15,445 nucleotides of DNA from JAIBJP01 sp035639875. Its GTDB lineage: Bacteria > Actinomycetota > Thermoleophilia > Gaiellales > Gaiellaceae. Of this stretch, positions 6,439 through 12,872 are shown piece by piece. Position 1 is the stretch's first letter; every line of letters starts with the position of its first letter. The DNA lies in the NCBI GenBank assembly GCA_035639875.1, contig DASQXE010000126.1:1-15445 (forward strand), read 5' to 3'. The notes beneath the pieces were generated by a model. It searched no databases and had not been told where the DNA came from. It was given only the letters and a program-made list of their open reading frames with translations. Made by a program: the position numbers and the translations under genes.

Positions 6439-7805
6439 GAAATCTCCTCCAGTCCGATGCGAACGATGGGGCGGCCGCGCTGCGCGAGGGCGGCGAGGTC
6501 GCCGGCCGCCTGAGCCCGGATGAGGCGGGCGAAGCCGAAATCCCGGCCGGGAATCTCGAGCTCCTCGTCCGGGTCGTCGAGCACCTGGATGAAGCGGCCG
6601 GTAGGAGGGCCACCCTTGTGCAGCTGTCCCGTCGAGTGGAGATAGCGGGGCCCGAGGCCGTGCGTGACGGCGCAGCCCGTCTCCCGGGCGCGCGCGATCA
6701 GCGGCTCGAGCTCGGCTTCCCGCGCCGGGTCGATGAAGGCCTGGATGCAGACGTAGTCAGGCGGCGCCGCCTCCGCGAGCAATTCGTCAACTGACCCTTC
6801 CGGACCTGTCCCGGTGCCAGGCACCGGGGCATGGCCGGAAAGGACGTCGTTGGTGCGGTCCTTGGCCTCCTGCACGTTCGGCTGGTCGAACGGATTGATG
6901 CCGATGATCGAGCCGGCGACGGCGGTGGCGAACTCCCAGCGGTAGAACTCCTGGCCCAGCTCATAAGGGTCGGCGACGCGCACCTCTTCGCTCTGACGGT
7001 CGGGCCCCTCGGAGGTCTCACCGGGGACCGGGACGAGGCCCTTGCCTTGCTTGCCAGTCGACTCCGCGAGCAGCTGCTCGACCCACGAGCCGAAGTCGCC
7101 GGGATTCGGGTTGATCTGGACCTTGTCGCGCCCCTCCTGCCAGCCGGCGCCCAACCTCTCGCCGAGCTCGAGCCCCGGATTCCCTTCATCGAGGCGGCAC
7201 GCTTCGGCCATCTCCTCCACGCGGCCAAGGAGGCGCTCCAGGTCGACTCCGATGAGCGCCGCTGGAACGAGCCCGAACACCGAGAGCGCCGAGTAGCGAC
7301 CCCCGATCGTGGGCTCGCCGGCGAAAACGGACCGAAAGCCGCGCTCGCGCGCGAGCGCTTCGAGCTCGGAGCCGGGATCCGTGACCGCGACGAACGCCTC
7401 CCCGTGTCCGCCGTTTCGCTTCCAGAAGAACTCGAGATGGGAGCGCGTCTCGAGGGTCGTGCCCGATTTCGAGGAGACGATGAAAAGCGTGCTGCCGAGA
7501 TCGAGCTCGTCGGCCAGCCGCCGGATCGCAACGGGATGCGTCGTGTCGAGCACGTGAAGCGTGTCGCCCTCGAACGTGCGGCGAAGCACCTCGGGCGCCA
7601 GGCTCGATCCCCCCATGCCGAGGAGAACAAACGCGCTGAACTCCTGCGCGCCGGCCGCGAACTCCTCGAGCTCCTCCACGCGCTCCCGCATGCGGCGCGG
7701 CTCGTCCAGCCAGCCGAGCCAGCGACTCTCGTCGCGCCCGGTCCAGACCGTCGCGTCGCGCGACCAGATGCGCTCGACCAGCTCGGCGGTGTCGACGGAA
7801 GCCAC
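6435..7805 (-). CDS. pgi: Glucose-6-phosphate isomerase (TalPgi-type)
   Basis: It interconverts glucose-6-phosphate and fructose-6-phosphate, linking glycolysis to the pentose phosphate enzymes of this operon. The 456-residue product is the compact two-SIS-domain form usually found as the C-terminal half of bifunctional transaldolase/isomerase proteins. Here it is separate: tal ends 13 bp upstream and is in another frame. Motifs are VLLGMGGSSLAPEV (60-73), FIVSSKSGTTLET (108-120), INPNPGDFGSWVEQLLAEST with the catalytic glutamate (231-250), and RYLHSTGQLHKGGP (387-400) with His390 and Lys397. The start is GTG 7805. Residues near 326-332 are encoded by a perfect palindrome that may be an inserted repeat (see 6810-6828). 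The gene overlaps gnd by 4 bp. Confidence 0.94.
   Translation of the reverse strand: MASVDTAELVERIWSRDATVWTGRDESRWLGWLDEPRRMRERVEELEEFAAGAQEFSAFVLLGMGGSSLAPEVLRRTFEGDTLHVLDTTHPVAIRRLADELDLGSTLFIVSSKSGTTLETRSHLEFFWKRNGGHGEAFVAVTDPGSELEALARERGFRSVFAGEPTIGGRYSALSVFGLVPAALIGVDLERLLGRVEEMAEACRLDEGNPGLELGERLGAGWQEGRDKVQINPNPGDFGSWVEQLLAESTGKQGKGLVPVPGETSEGPDRQSEEVRVADPYELGQEFYRWEFATAVAGSIIGINPFDQPNVQEAKDRTNDVLSGHAPVPGTGTGPEGSVDELLAEAAPPDYVCIQAFIDPAREAELEPLIARARETGCAVTHGLGPRYLHSTGQLHKGGPPTGRFIQVLDDPDEELEIPGRDFGFARLIRAQAAGDLAALAQRGRPIVRIGLEEIS
6810..6828. repeat. Perfect 9-bp palindrome inside pgi
   Basis: The bases CCCGGTGCC (6810-6818), a single A, and GGCACCGGG (6820-6828) form an uninterrupted inverted repeat with 9-bp arms. 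A second, outer inverted repeat TTCCGG (6798-6803) / CCGGAA (6835-6840) encloses it. In pgi this encodes a glycine/proline-rich loop (APVPGTGTGPEG, about 326-337), a place where TalPgi proteins can tolerate length change. I see no second copy in the window, so calling it a dispersed REP-like element is inference. Confidence 0.5.
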
Positions 7806-7818
7806 TGCCGGGCGGAGC

Positions 7819-8925
7819 TTACGCCGCCGCGAGCTCGCCGGACTTCGCGCGGATGCCTTCGAGCAGCTCGGCGAACGAGTCGGCGAACTTCTGGACGCCT
7901 TCGCGCTCGAGCGTGTCGGTCACGTCGGTGTAGTCGACGCCGGCCTGCTCGATCTCGTCGAAGACCCGCTTGGCCTCGTCGATGCGCTCCTCGAGCGTCG
8001 GGGCCACGCGGCCGTGGTCCTGGAAGGCCTCGATCGTCTCCTCGGGCATCGTGTTCACCGTCATCGGGCCGATGAGGTTCTCGACGTACAGCACGTCCGA
8101 GTAGGTGGGATTCTTCGTCGACGTGGACGCCCAGAGACAGCGCTGCGGAGTCGCGCCCTTGGACGCGAGCGCCTCCCAGCGCGCTCCGGCGAAGACCTCC
8201 TTGTAGCGCTGGTACGCGAGCTTGGCGTTGGCCACCGCCAGCTTGCCCTTGAGCCCGTCGGGGGCTCCCGCCTCATCGAGTCTGCGATCGGCTTCGGTGT
8301 CCACCCTGGAGACAAAGAAGCTCGCCACCGACGCGACGGCGCTCGGGTCACCGCCGCCCTCGACGAGCCGCTCGAGGCCTCGGATGTAGGCCTCGGCGAC
8401 CTCGGCGTAGCGCTCGAGCGAAAAGGTGAGCGTGACGTTGATCGAGCGCCCACGCGAGATCATCTCCTCGATCGCCGGAAGACCCGGCTCCGTGGCCGGA
8501 ATCTTCACGAAGAGGTTGGGACGTTCGATCCAGTCGTGCAGGCGCTGCGCTTCTTCGATCGTCGCGGCCGTGTCGTAGGCGAGATTCGGGTCGACCTCGA
8601 TGGAGACGTAGCCGTCCCGCCCGCTGCCTTCGTCCCACACAGGGCGCAGAAGATCGAGGGCATCACCGACGTCCTTGACCGCGAGTCTGAGGAAGACCTC
8701 TTTAGGATCGCGCTCCTCCTCGAGCACGTCGCGCAACTGGTCGTCGTAGGCGCTACCGGCGGAAATCGCCTTCTGAAAGATCGTGGGATTGGAAGTGACG
8801 CCGACGACGGCATCGTCGCGGATCCGGCGCTCGAGCTCGCCGCTTCGAAGCAGGTCGCGCGAGAGAAAGTCGATCCAGACGCTCTGGCCGTAGTCGGCCA
8901 GCTGGTGCAATCGGGATTTGGCCAT
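7819..8925 (-). CDS. tal: Transaldolase
   Basis: It moves a dihydroxyacetone unit between sedoheptulose-7-phosphate and glyceraldehyde-3-phosphate in the non-oxidative pentose phosphate pathway, in the cytoplasm. The 368 residues fit the long actinobacterial/TalPgi-type transaldolases. Motifs are WIDFLSRDLL (17-26), VTSNPTIFQKA (43-53), the Schiff-base Lys141 in FVKIPAT (139-145), INVTLTFS (162-169), and WASTSTKNP further on. ATG 8925 is preceded by GGAAGGAA a few nt upstream, a good ribosome binding site. This is the first gene of the six-gene minus-strand operon, so its promoter must lie in the 233 bp shared with tkt. TAGGTT (8962-8957) and TAGGCT (8967-8962) on the minus strand are possible -10 boxes, but I see no convincing -35. 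Confidence 0.95.
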   Translation of the reverse strand: MAKSRLHQLADYGQSVWIDFLSRDLLRSGELERRIRDDAVVGVTSNPTIFQKAISAGSAYDDQLRDVLEEERDPKEVFLRLAVKDVGDALDLLRPVWDEGSGRDGYVSIEVDPNLAYDTAATIEEAQRLHDWIERPNLFVKIPATEPGLPAIEEMISRGRSINVTLTFSLERYAEVAEAYIRGLERLVEGGGDPSAVASVASFFVSRVDTEADRRLDEAGAPDGLKGKLAVANAKLAYQRYKEVFAGARWEALASKGATPQRCLWASTSTKNPTYSDVLYVENLIGPMTVNTMPEETIEAFQDHGRVAPTLEERIDEAKRVFDEIEQAGVDYTDVTDTLEREGVQKFADSFAELLEGIRAKSGELAAA

Positions 8926-8948
8926 TGGCGTTCCTTCCGTTGCTTTCT

Positions 8949-9008
8949 CCTACCCGAACCTAGCCTAGCTGTGAACCCCGGGTTACCCGGCGATCACCTG
9001 GGTAGGAT
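8949..9008. promoter_or_regulatory. Divergent tal/tkt control region with nested palindromes
   Basis: This stretch is packed with inverted ACCC/GGGT units. CCTACCC (8949-8955) is matched by GGGTAGG (9000-9006). Near the midpoint lie two overlapping perfect odd palindromes, AACCC-C-GGGTT (8974-8984) and CCGGGT-T-ACCCGG (8978-8990). CTAGCCTAG (8960-8968) adds two CTAG sites, a tetramer that is uncommon in many bacterial genomes. Possible -10 hexamers of TANNNT type are TAGGAT (9003-9008) toward tkt and TAGGTT/TAGGCT toward tal; good -35 boxes are not visible. Two outward operons of one pathway sharing this spacer makes an operator for a common regulator plausible. No regulator gene lies next to it. 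Confidence 0.4.
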
Positions 9009-9015
9009 TGCCGCC

Positions 9016-9162
9016 ATGACCGTCGCTCGCCCCCGGCTCGCTCCACGTGGCATCCCGAACGCGTCAGCGTTCCCACGAGCCCCCTTCTTTGCCGCCGTGA
9101 GGCAACCTCCCGGTTCCCTCACACACCCTCCCCGCGCTCATTGGCCGGGAAGCTGCCAATGA
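9016..9162 (+). CDS. Possible 48-aa leader peptide overlapping tkt
   Basis: An ATG at 9016 has AGGA 8 nt upstream (GGTAGGATTGCCGCC before the ATG). The frame stays open until TGA at 9160-9162, which overlaps the tkt start codon as ATGA. The product would be arginine/proline-rich with no recognised domain, signal or membrane segment. The ATGA junction is the same arrangement as most real gene pairs in this window. Translation would also run through the hairpins at 9046-9165 and could unmask the tkt start. Against it: open frames are common at this GC content, and the composition does not look like a folded protein. Confidence 0.25.
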   Translation: MTVARPRLAPRGIPNASAFPRAPFFAAVRQPPGSLTHPPRAHWPGSCQ

Positions 9163-9165
9163 GCG
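9046..9165 (+). promoter_or_regulatory. Structured 5' leader of tkt: three successive hairpins
   Basis: Three stem-loops follow one another. Hairpin 1 (9046-9077): CGTGG (9046-9050) pairs with CCACG (9073-9077) and GAACGC (9057-9062) with GCGTTC (9067-9072), around a GTCA loop with a 6-nt bulge on the left. Hairpin 2 (9097-9122): GTGAGG pairs with CCTCAC and AACC with GGTT, around a TCCC loop, with one C-C mismatch. Hairpin 3 (9135-9165) is a perfect 11-bp stem containing the tkt start codon. The string of stems, the last one on the ribosome binding site, looks like a cis-regulatory RNA, but it matches no class I know. Confidence 0.5.
9135..9165 (+). promoter_or_regulatory. Perfect 11-bp hairpin enclosing the tkt start codon
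   Basis: CGCTCATTGGC (9135-9145) and GCCAATGAGCG (9155-9165) are exact reverse complements, separated by the 9-nt loop CGGGAAGCT. The loop carries GGGAAG (9147-9152), the likely ribosome binding site, 6 nt before the ATG at 9159-9161, which lies in the right arm. In RNA the start codon would be paired and the binding site exposed in the loop. In DNA the same sequence is a dyad that a dimeric regulator could bind. Confidence 0.55.
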
Positions 9166-11006
9166 AGCACGAGCGCTGGCACGAGCTCGCGCAGCAGCTG
9201 CGCGTCGATTCCGTGCGCGCTGCGGCCGTGACGAAATCGGGGCACCCGACATCCTCGATGTCGGCGGCCGACCTGATGGCGGTCCTCCTCTCCAAGTATT
9301 TCCGCTACGACTTCGGCGACTCCAGGAATCCGGCGAACGACCACCTGATCTTCTCCAAGGGGCATGCGTCGCCCCTTCTCTACTCGGTCTACAAAGCCGC
9401 CGGAGCCATCACGGAGCAGGAGCTCTTGACGTTCCGCGAGCTGGGCAGCCGGCTTGAGGGACACCCCACGCCGGTTCTTCCCTGGGTCGACGTCGCCACC
9501 GGCTCGCTCGGCCAGGGTCTCCCTATCTCGGTGGGTGTCGCGATCGCCGGAAAGAAGCTCGACCGCATCCCGTACCGGGTCTGGTGCCTGTGCGGCGACA
9601 GCGAGATGGCCGAGGGCTCGATGTGGGAGGCGTTCGAGCACGCCGCCTTTATGGGGCTCGACAACCTCATCGCGATCATCGACGTGAATCGGCTCGGCCA
9701 GCGCGGCGAAACCATGCACGGCTGGGATCTGGATTCCTACGCCGACCGCGCCAAGGCGTTCGGTTGGCATGCGATCGAGATCGACGGACACGACTTGGCT
9801 GCCATCGACGCCGCGTACGAAGAGGCGACGAGCACGACCGGTCAGCCCACGGTCGTGGTAGCCCGCACGATCAAGGGCAAAGGCGTGAAGGAAGTCGAGG
9901 ACAAGCCCGGCTGGCACGGAAAGGCGTTGGACGATCCCGACCACGCGATCGAGGAGTTGGGAGGGATCCGCCACATCACCGTGGACGTTGCGAAGCCGGA
10001 GCCGGCCCGGCCCCACTCGTTTACGACTGGATCGCTGGCGCTCCCGCGTTACGAGGTCGGCGACGAAGTTGCCACACGGAAGGCGTACGGAGAGGCGCTC
10101 ACCGCGATCGGTCGGGCAGACGGGCTCGTCGTCGGACTCGATGGAGAGGTGTCGAACTCGACGTTCGCAGAGATCTTCGCCGAGGCCGAGCCAGAGCGTT
10201 ACTTCGAGATGTACATCTCCGAGCAGCAGATGGCAGCGGCGGCTGTCGGCATTCAGGTGCGCGGTTGGAAGCCCTTCGCCTCCACGTTCGCCGCCTTCTG
10301 GACGCGCGCGTACGACTTCATCCGCATGGCGGCGATTTCGCGCGCGAACATTCGCCTCTGCGGCTCGCACGCGGGCGTCTCGATCGGCGAGGACGGCCCC
10401 TCGCAGATGGCGCTCGAGGACCTTGCCGCATTCCGAGCCGTCCACGGGAGCACGGTCCTCTATCCGAGCGACGGAAACTCGACGGCCAAGCTGGTCGCGG
10501 AGATGGCGAACCGGGAAGGCATCGTCTTCCTGCGCACCACCCGAGGCAACACACCGGTGATCTACGAGGCCGACGAGGAATTCCCCGTCGGAGGAAGCAA
10601 GGTCGTGCGCGACGGAGACGACGTTACGATCGTCGCCGCCGGGATCACATTGCACGAAGCGCTCAAGGCTGCCGATGCGCTCGCGGAGGACTCCATCTCC
10701 GCGCGCGTGATCGACCTCTATTCCGTGAAGCCCATCGACGCCGAAACGCTGCGGGCGGCAGCCGAGGTGACGGGTGCGATCGTGACCGCCGAGGACCACT
10801 GGCCCGAAGGCGGTCTCGGCGAGGCCGTCCTCAGCGTATTCGCCGAGGACGAGGAGCACCCGCCGATCGTTCGTCTGGCCGTCGAGGACATGCCCGGGTC
10901 GGGCACGCCGGCCGAGCTCCTCGCGGCGGCCGGAATCAACGCCGACCACATCGCCGCCGCTACGCGCAAGCTGGTCTCGGCGACCGCCGCCGCCGCGCGC
11001 CGCTAG
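9159..11006 (+). CDS. tkt: Transketolase
   Basis: The thiamine-diphosphate enzyme moves two-carbon units between ketose and aldose phosphates in the pentose phosphate pathway. All three domains are in one chain of 615 residues. This is shorter than E. coli-type transketolase (about 660-700) and closer to the 620-residue class. Motifs are SGHPTSSMSAADL (27-39), FSKGHASPLLY (65-75), the cofactor motif starting GDSEMAEGSMWEA (146-158) and ending at Asn177, the pyrimidine-domain ISEQQMAAAAVG, GEDGPSQMALED, and the C-terminal ITLHEAL...WPEGGLGEAV region. I chose ATG 9159 (GGGAAG 6 nt upstream) over TTG 9141, which would add only six residues and has no binding site. The start codon is buried in a perfect hairpin. 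The gene is divergent from tal and is followed 6 bp later by an ABC-F gene. Confidence 0.95.
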   Translation: MSEHERWHELAQQLRVDSVRAAAVTKSGHPTSSMSAADLMAVLLSKYFRYDFGDSRNPANDHLIFSKGHASPLLYSVYKAAGAITEQELLTFRELGSRLEGHPTPVLPWVDVATGSLGQGLPISVGVAIAGKKLDRIPYRVWCLCGDSEMAEGSMWEAFEHAAFMGLDNLIAIIDVNRLGQRGETMHGWDLDSYADRAKAFGWHAIEIDGHDLAAIDAAYEEATSTTGQPTVVVARTIKGKGVKEVEDKPGWHGKALDDPDHAIEELGGIRHITVDVAKPEPARPHSFTTGSLALPRYEVGDEVATRKAYGEALTAIGRADGLVVGLDGEVSNSTFAEIFAEAEPERYFEMYISEQQMAAAAVGIQVRGWKPFASTFAAFWTRAYDFIRMAAISRANIRLCGSHAGVSIGEDGPSQMALEDLAAFRAVHGSTVLYPSDGNSTAKLVAEMANREGIVFLRTTRGNTPVIYEADEEFPVGGSKVVRDGDDVTIVAAGITLHEALKAADALAEDSISARVIDLYSVKPIDAETLRAAAEVTGAIVTAEDHWPEGGLGEAVLSVFAEDEEHPPIVRLAVEDMPGSGTPAELLAAAGINADHIAAATRKLVSATAAAARR

Positions 11007-11012
11007 AGAGCC

Positions 11013-12872
11013 GTGGCCGTCCTGATCGCGTCTGGGCTCCGCAAGGAGTGGAGCGGCGAGCCGCTGTTCGACCGCGTCAGCTTCAAGGTCGAGAGCGGAG
11101 ACCGCGTCGCGCTCGCCGGCCCGAACGGCGCCGGCAAAACGACCCTGCTCCGGATGCTGACCGGCGAGATCGCGCCCGACGGCGGTGAGCTCGCGTTCCG
11201 CAAAAGAACCCGAATCGCGCTCCATGACCAGCGCCCGCCGCGTCACTCTGAACGCGGACGCGTGCTCTCCGATTACGTCTTCTCGGGGGCAACGGATCTC
11301 ATCGCGGCCGAGCGCGACCTCGCCCGGCTCGAGCGAGCGATGGCGGGCGGGGCACACGACCGGGCGACGCTCGACGCGTACGCCCGAGCGCAGGCCGTTC
11401 TGGAGCACGGTGGCGGGTACGGTTGGCGCGAACGCGCCAGCGCCGTCGTCCGCGGCCTCGGCTTTGCCGACGCCGACCTCGACCGGCCGCTCGGAACCTT
11501 TTCGGGCGGTGAGCTCACCCGCGCCTCCCTCGCGCGCGCGCTCGCGGCCGAGCCCGACCTGCTCCTCCTGGATGAGCCGACGAACCACCTCGACGTCACA
11601 AGCATCGAGTGGCTCGAGCAGGAGCTGGCCTCGCTGCGGGCCGCGGTCGTCCTCGTCGCGCACGACCGCTGGTTCCTCGAAGCCGTCACGAACGCAACCC
11701 TCGAGCTCGAGCTCGGGCGCGCCACGTTCTTCCCAGGCCCGTGGCACGCGTGGCGCCAAGAGAAGGCGCAGCGGGCCGCGCATGCGCAGAAGACGGCCGA
11801 GCGCATCTCGGCCGACATCGAGCGCCTCGAGCGGTTCGTGGCCCGGTTCCGGTACAAGAAGGAGAAGGCGAAGCAGGCGCAGGCCAAGCTGACACAGATC
11901 TCCCGGCTCGAACGCGAGCGGTCGGCCGCCGCGACCGAGCACGAGCTGCTCACCCGGCGCTCACGCGCGCTCGGCTTCTCGTTCATCGACCCTCCGAGAA
12001 GCGGGCGCGTCGTCCTCGAGCTCGAGGGCGAAACCGTCGGCGTCGACGGTCACGTGCTCCTCGAGAACGTCGCTCTCGCTCTCGAGCGCGGCGAGCACGT
12101 CGCCCTTGTGGGCCCGAACGGCAGCGGAAAAACAACGCTCCTCGAGGCAATCGTCGCCGGTCGCTACAAGCTCGGCCACGGAGTCGAGATCGGCTATTTC
12201 AGCCAGCACGGGACGGAGCTCGACGAGCGCGGCTCCGCACTCGACTGCGCGATGCGGATGACGAAGCTCAACCGTCCCGAGGCTCAGTCGCTCCTCGGCC
12301 GCTTTCTCTTCTCCGGGTGGGATGCGCACGAGAAGCCGGTCGCGGCTCTGTCGGGTGGAGAGCGCAGGCGGCTCGGGCTTGCGGTGCTCGTCGCCTCGGG
12401 CGCCAACTTTCTCGTCCTCGACGAGCCGACGAACCACCTCGATCTCGCCAGCCGTGAGGCGCTCGAGGCCGCCCTCGACGCCTTCCCGGGAACGGTGCTC
12501 CTCGTCACCCACGACCGAGCGCTGATCGACGCCGTCGCCCACCGGACGGCGGCCGTGGAGGGACGGACGGTCCGCGTCTACGACGGCGGATGGGTGGATT
12601 ACCTCGAAACGCGCAAGCCTCGAGTCGAGGAGCCCGAACCCGTCGCTCCGAAGCGGAGGAGCTCGCCGACGCCGGCGCAGCCGAAGGTCGATCCTCTGCA
12701 CGACCTCGAAGCTCAGATCGAGGCGCAGGAGCAAGTCATCGCGCGGATCGAGACGGAACTGGCGGCAGACTGGAGCGACGTCGACCGCATCGCCGCGCAT
12801 CGTCGCGCCCGAGCGGACCTCCACGCCTTGCTGGAGCGCTGGGAAGCGCTCGTCGACGAAGTACCGTCCTAG
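11013..12872 (+). CDS. ABC-F family ATPase (duplicated ATP-binding cassettes, no membrane domain)
   Basis: This is a soluble ABC protein of the ABC-F group, whose members act on ribosomes in translation control or antibiotic protection. The 619 residues hold two cassettes. The first has Walker A GPNGAGKT (36-43), signature FSGGE (163-167) and LLLLDEPTNHLD (183-194). The second has GPNGSGKT (367-374), LSGGERRR (446-453) and FLVLDEPTNHLD (466-477). Both catalytic glutamates (188 and 471) are present. Residues about 242-310 form the charged helical linker that reaches the ribosome in this family, and residues 565-615 are a probable coiled coil. There are no transmembrane segments. GTG 11013 is the start, with AGAGAG just upstream and 6 bp after tkt, so it likely shares the tkt transcript. 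It could be a housekeeping or a resistance member; the sequence alone does not decide. The stop overlaps the opposing dehydrogenase stop in CTAG. Confidence 0.92.
   Translation: MAVLIASGLRKEWSGEPLFDRVSFKVESGDRVALAGPNGAGKTTLLRMLTGEIAPDGGELAFRKRTRIALHDQRPPRHSERGRVLSDYVFSGATDLIAAERDLARLERAMAGGAHDRATLDAYARAQAVLEHGGGYGWRERASAVVRGLGFADADLDRPLGTFSGGELTRASLARALAAEPDLLLLDEPTNHLDVTSIEWLEQELASLRAAVVLVAHDRWFLEAVTNATLELELGRATFFPGPWHAWRQEKAQRAAHAQKTAERISADIERLERFVARFRYKKEKAKQAQAKLTQISRLERERSAAATEHELLTRRSRALGFSFIDPPRSGRVVLELEGETVGVDGHVLLENVALALERGEHVALVGPNGSGKTTLLEAIVAGRYKLGHGVEIGYFSQHGTELDERGSALDCAMRMTKLNRPEAQSLLGRFLFSGWDAHEKPVAALSGGERRRLGLAVLVASGANFLVLDEPTNHLDLASREALEAALDAFPGTVLLVTHDRALIDAVAHRTAAVEGRTVRVYDGGWVDYLETRKPRVEEPEPVAPKRRSSPTPAQPKVDPLHDLEAQIEAQEQVIARIETELAADWSDVDRIAAHRRARADLHALLERWEALVDEVPS

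Noticed and set aside
7806..7818. A broken tal-pgi fusion (frameshift between the two genes)
   Set aside because: tal has its own TAA and pgi its own GTG start 13 bp later; both are full-length for separate enzymes. Separate genes are the simpler reading.
9097..9122. Hairpin 2 as an intrinsic terminator
   Set aside because: No run of T follows the stem, and tkt begins shortly after.
9097..9165. The paired hairpins before tkt as a target of the ANTAR regulator
   Set aside because: ANTAR targets are two short stems with hexanucleotide loops. The loops here have 4 and 9 nt, so the known pattern does not fit.
9138..11942. 934-codon open frame on the minus strand across tkt and the ABC-F gene
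   Set aside because: It is a mirror of two clear plus-strand genes in high-GC DNA, with no recognisable domain and the charged low-complexity look of a shadow frame.
12869..12872. CTAG shared by the ABC-F and dehydrogenase stops as a special site
   Set aside because: Two opposed TAG stops overlap by 4 bp; gene packing explains it.
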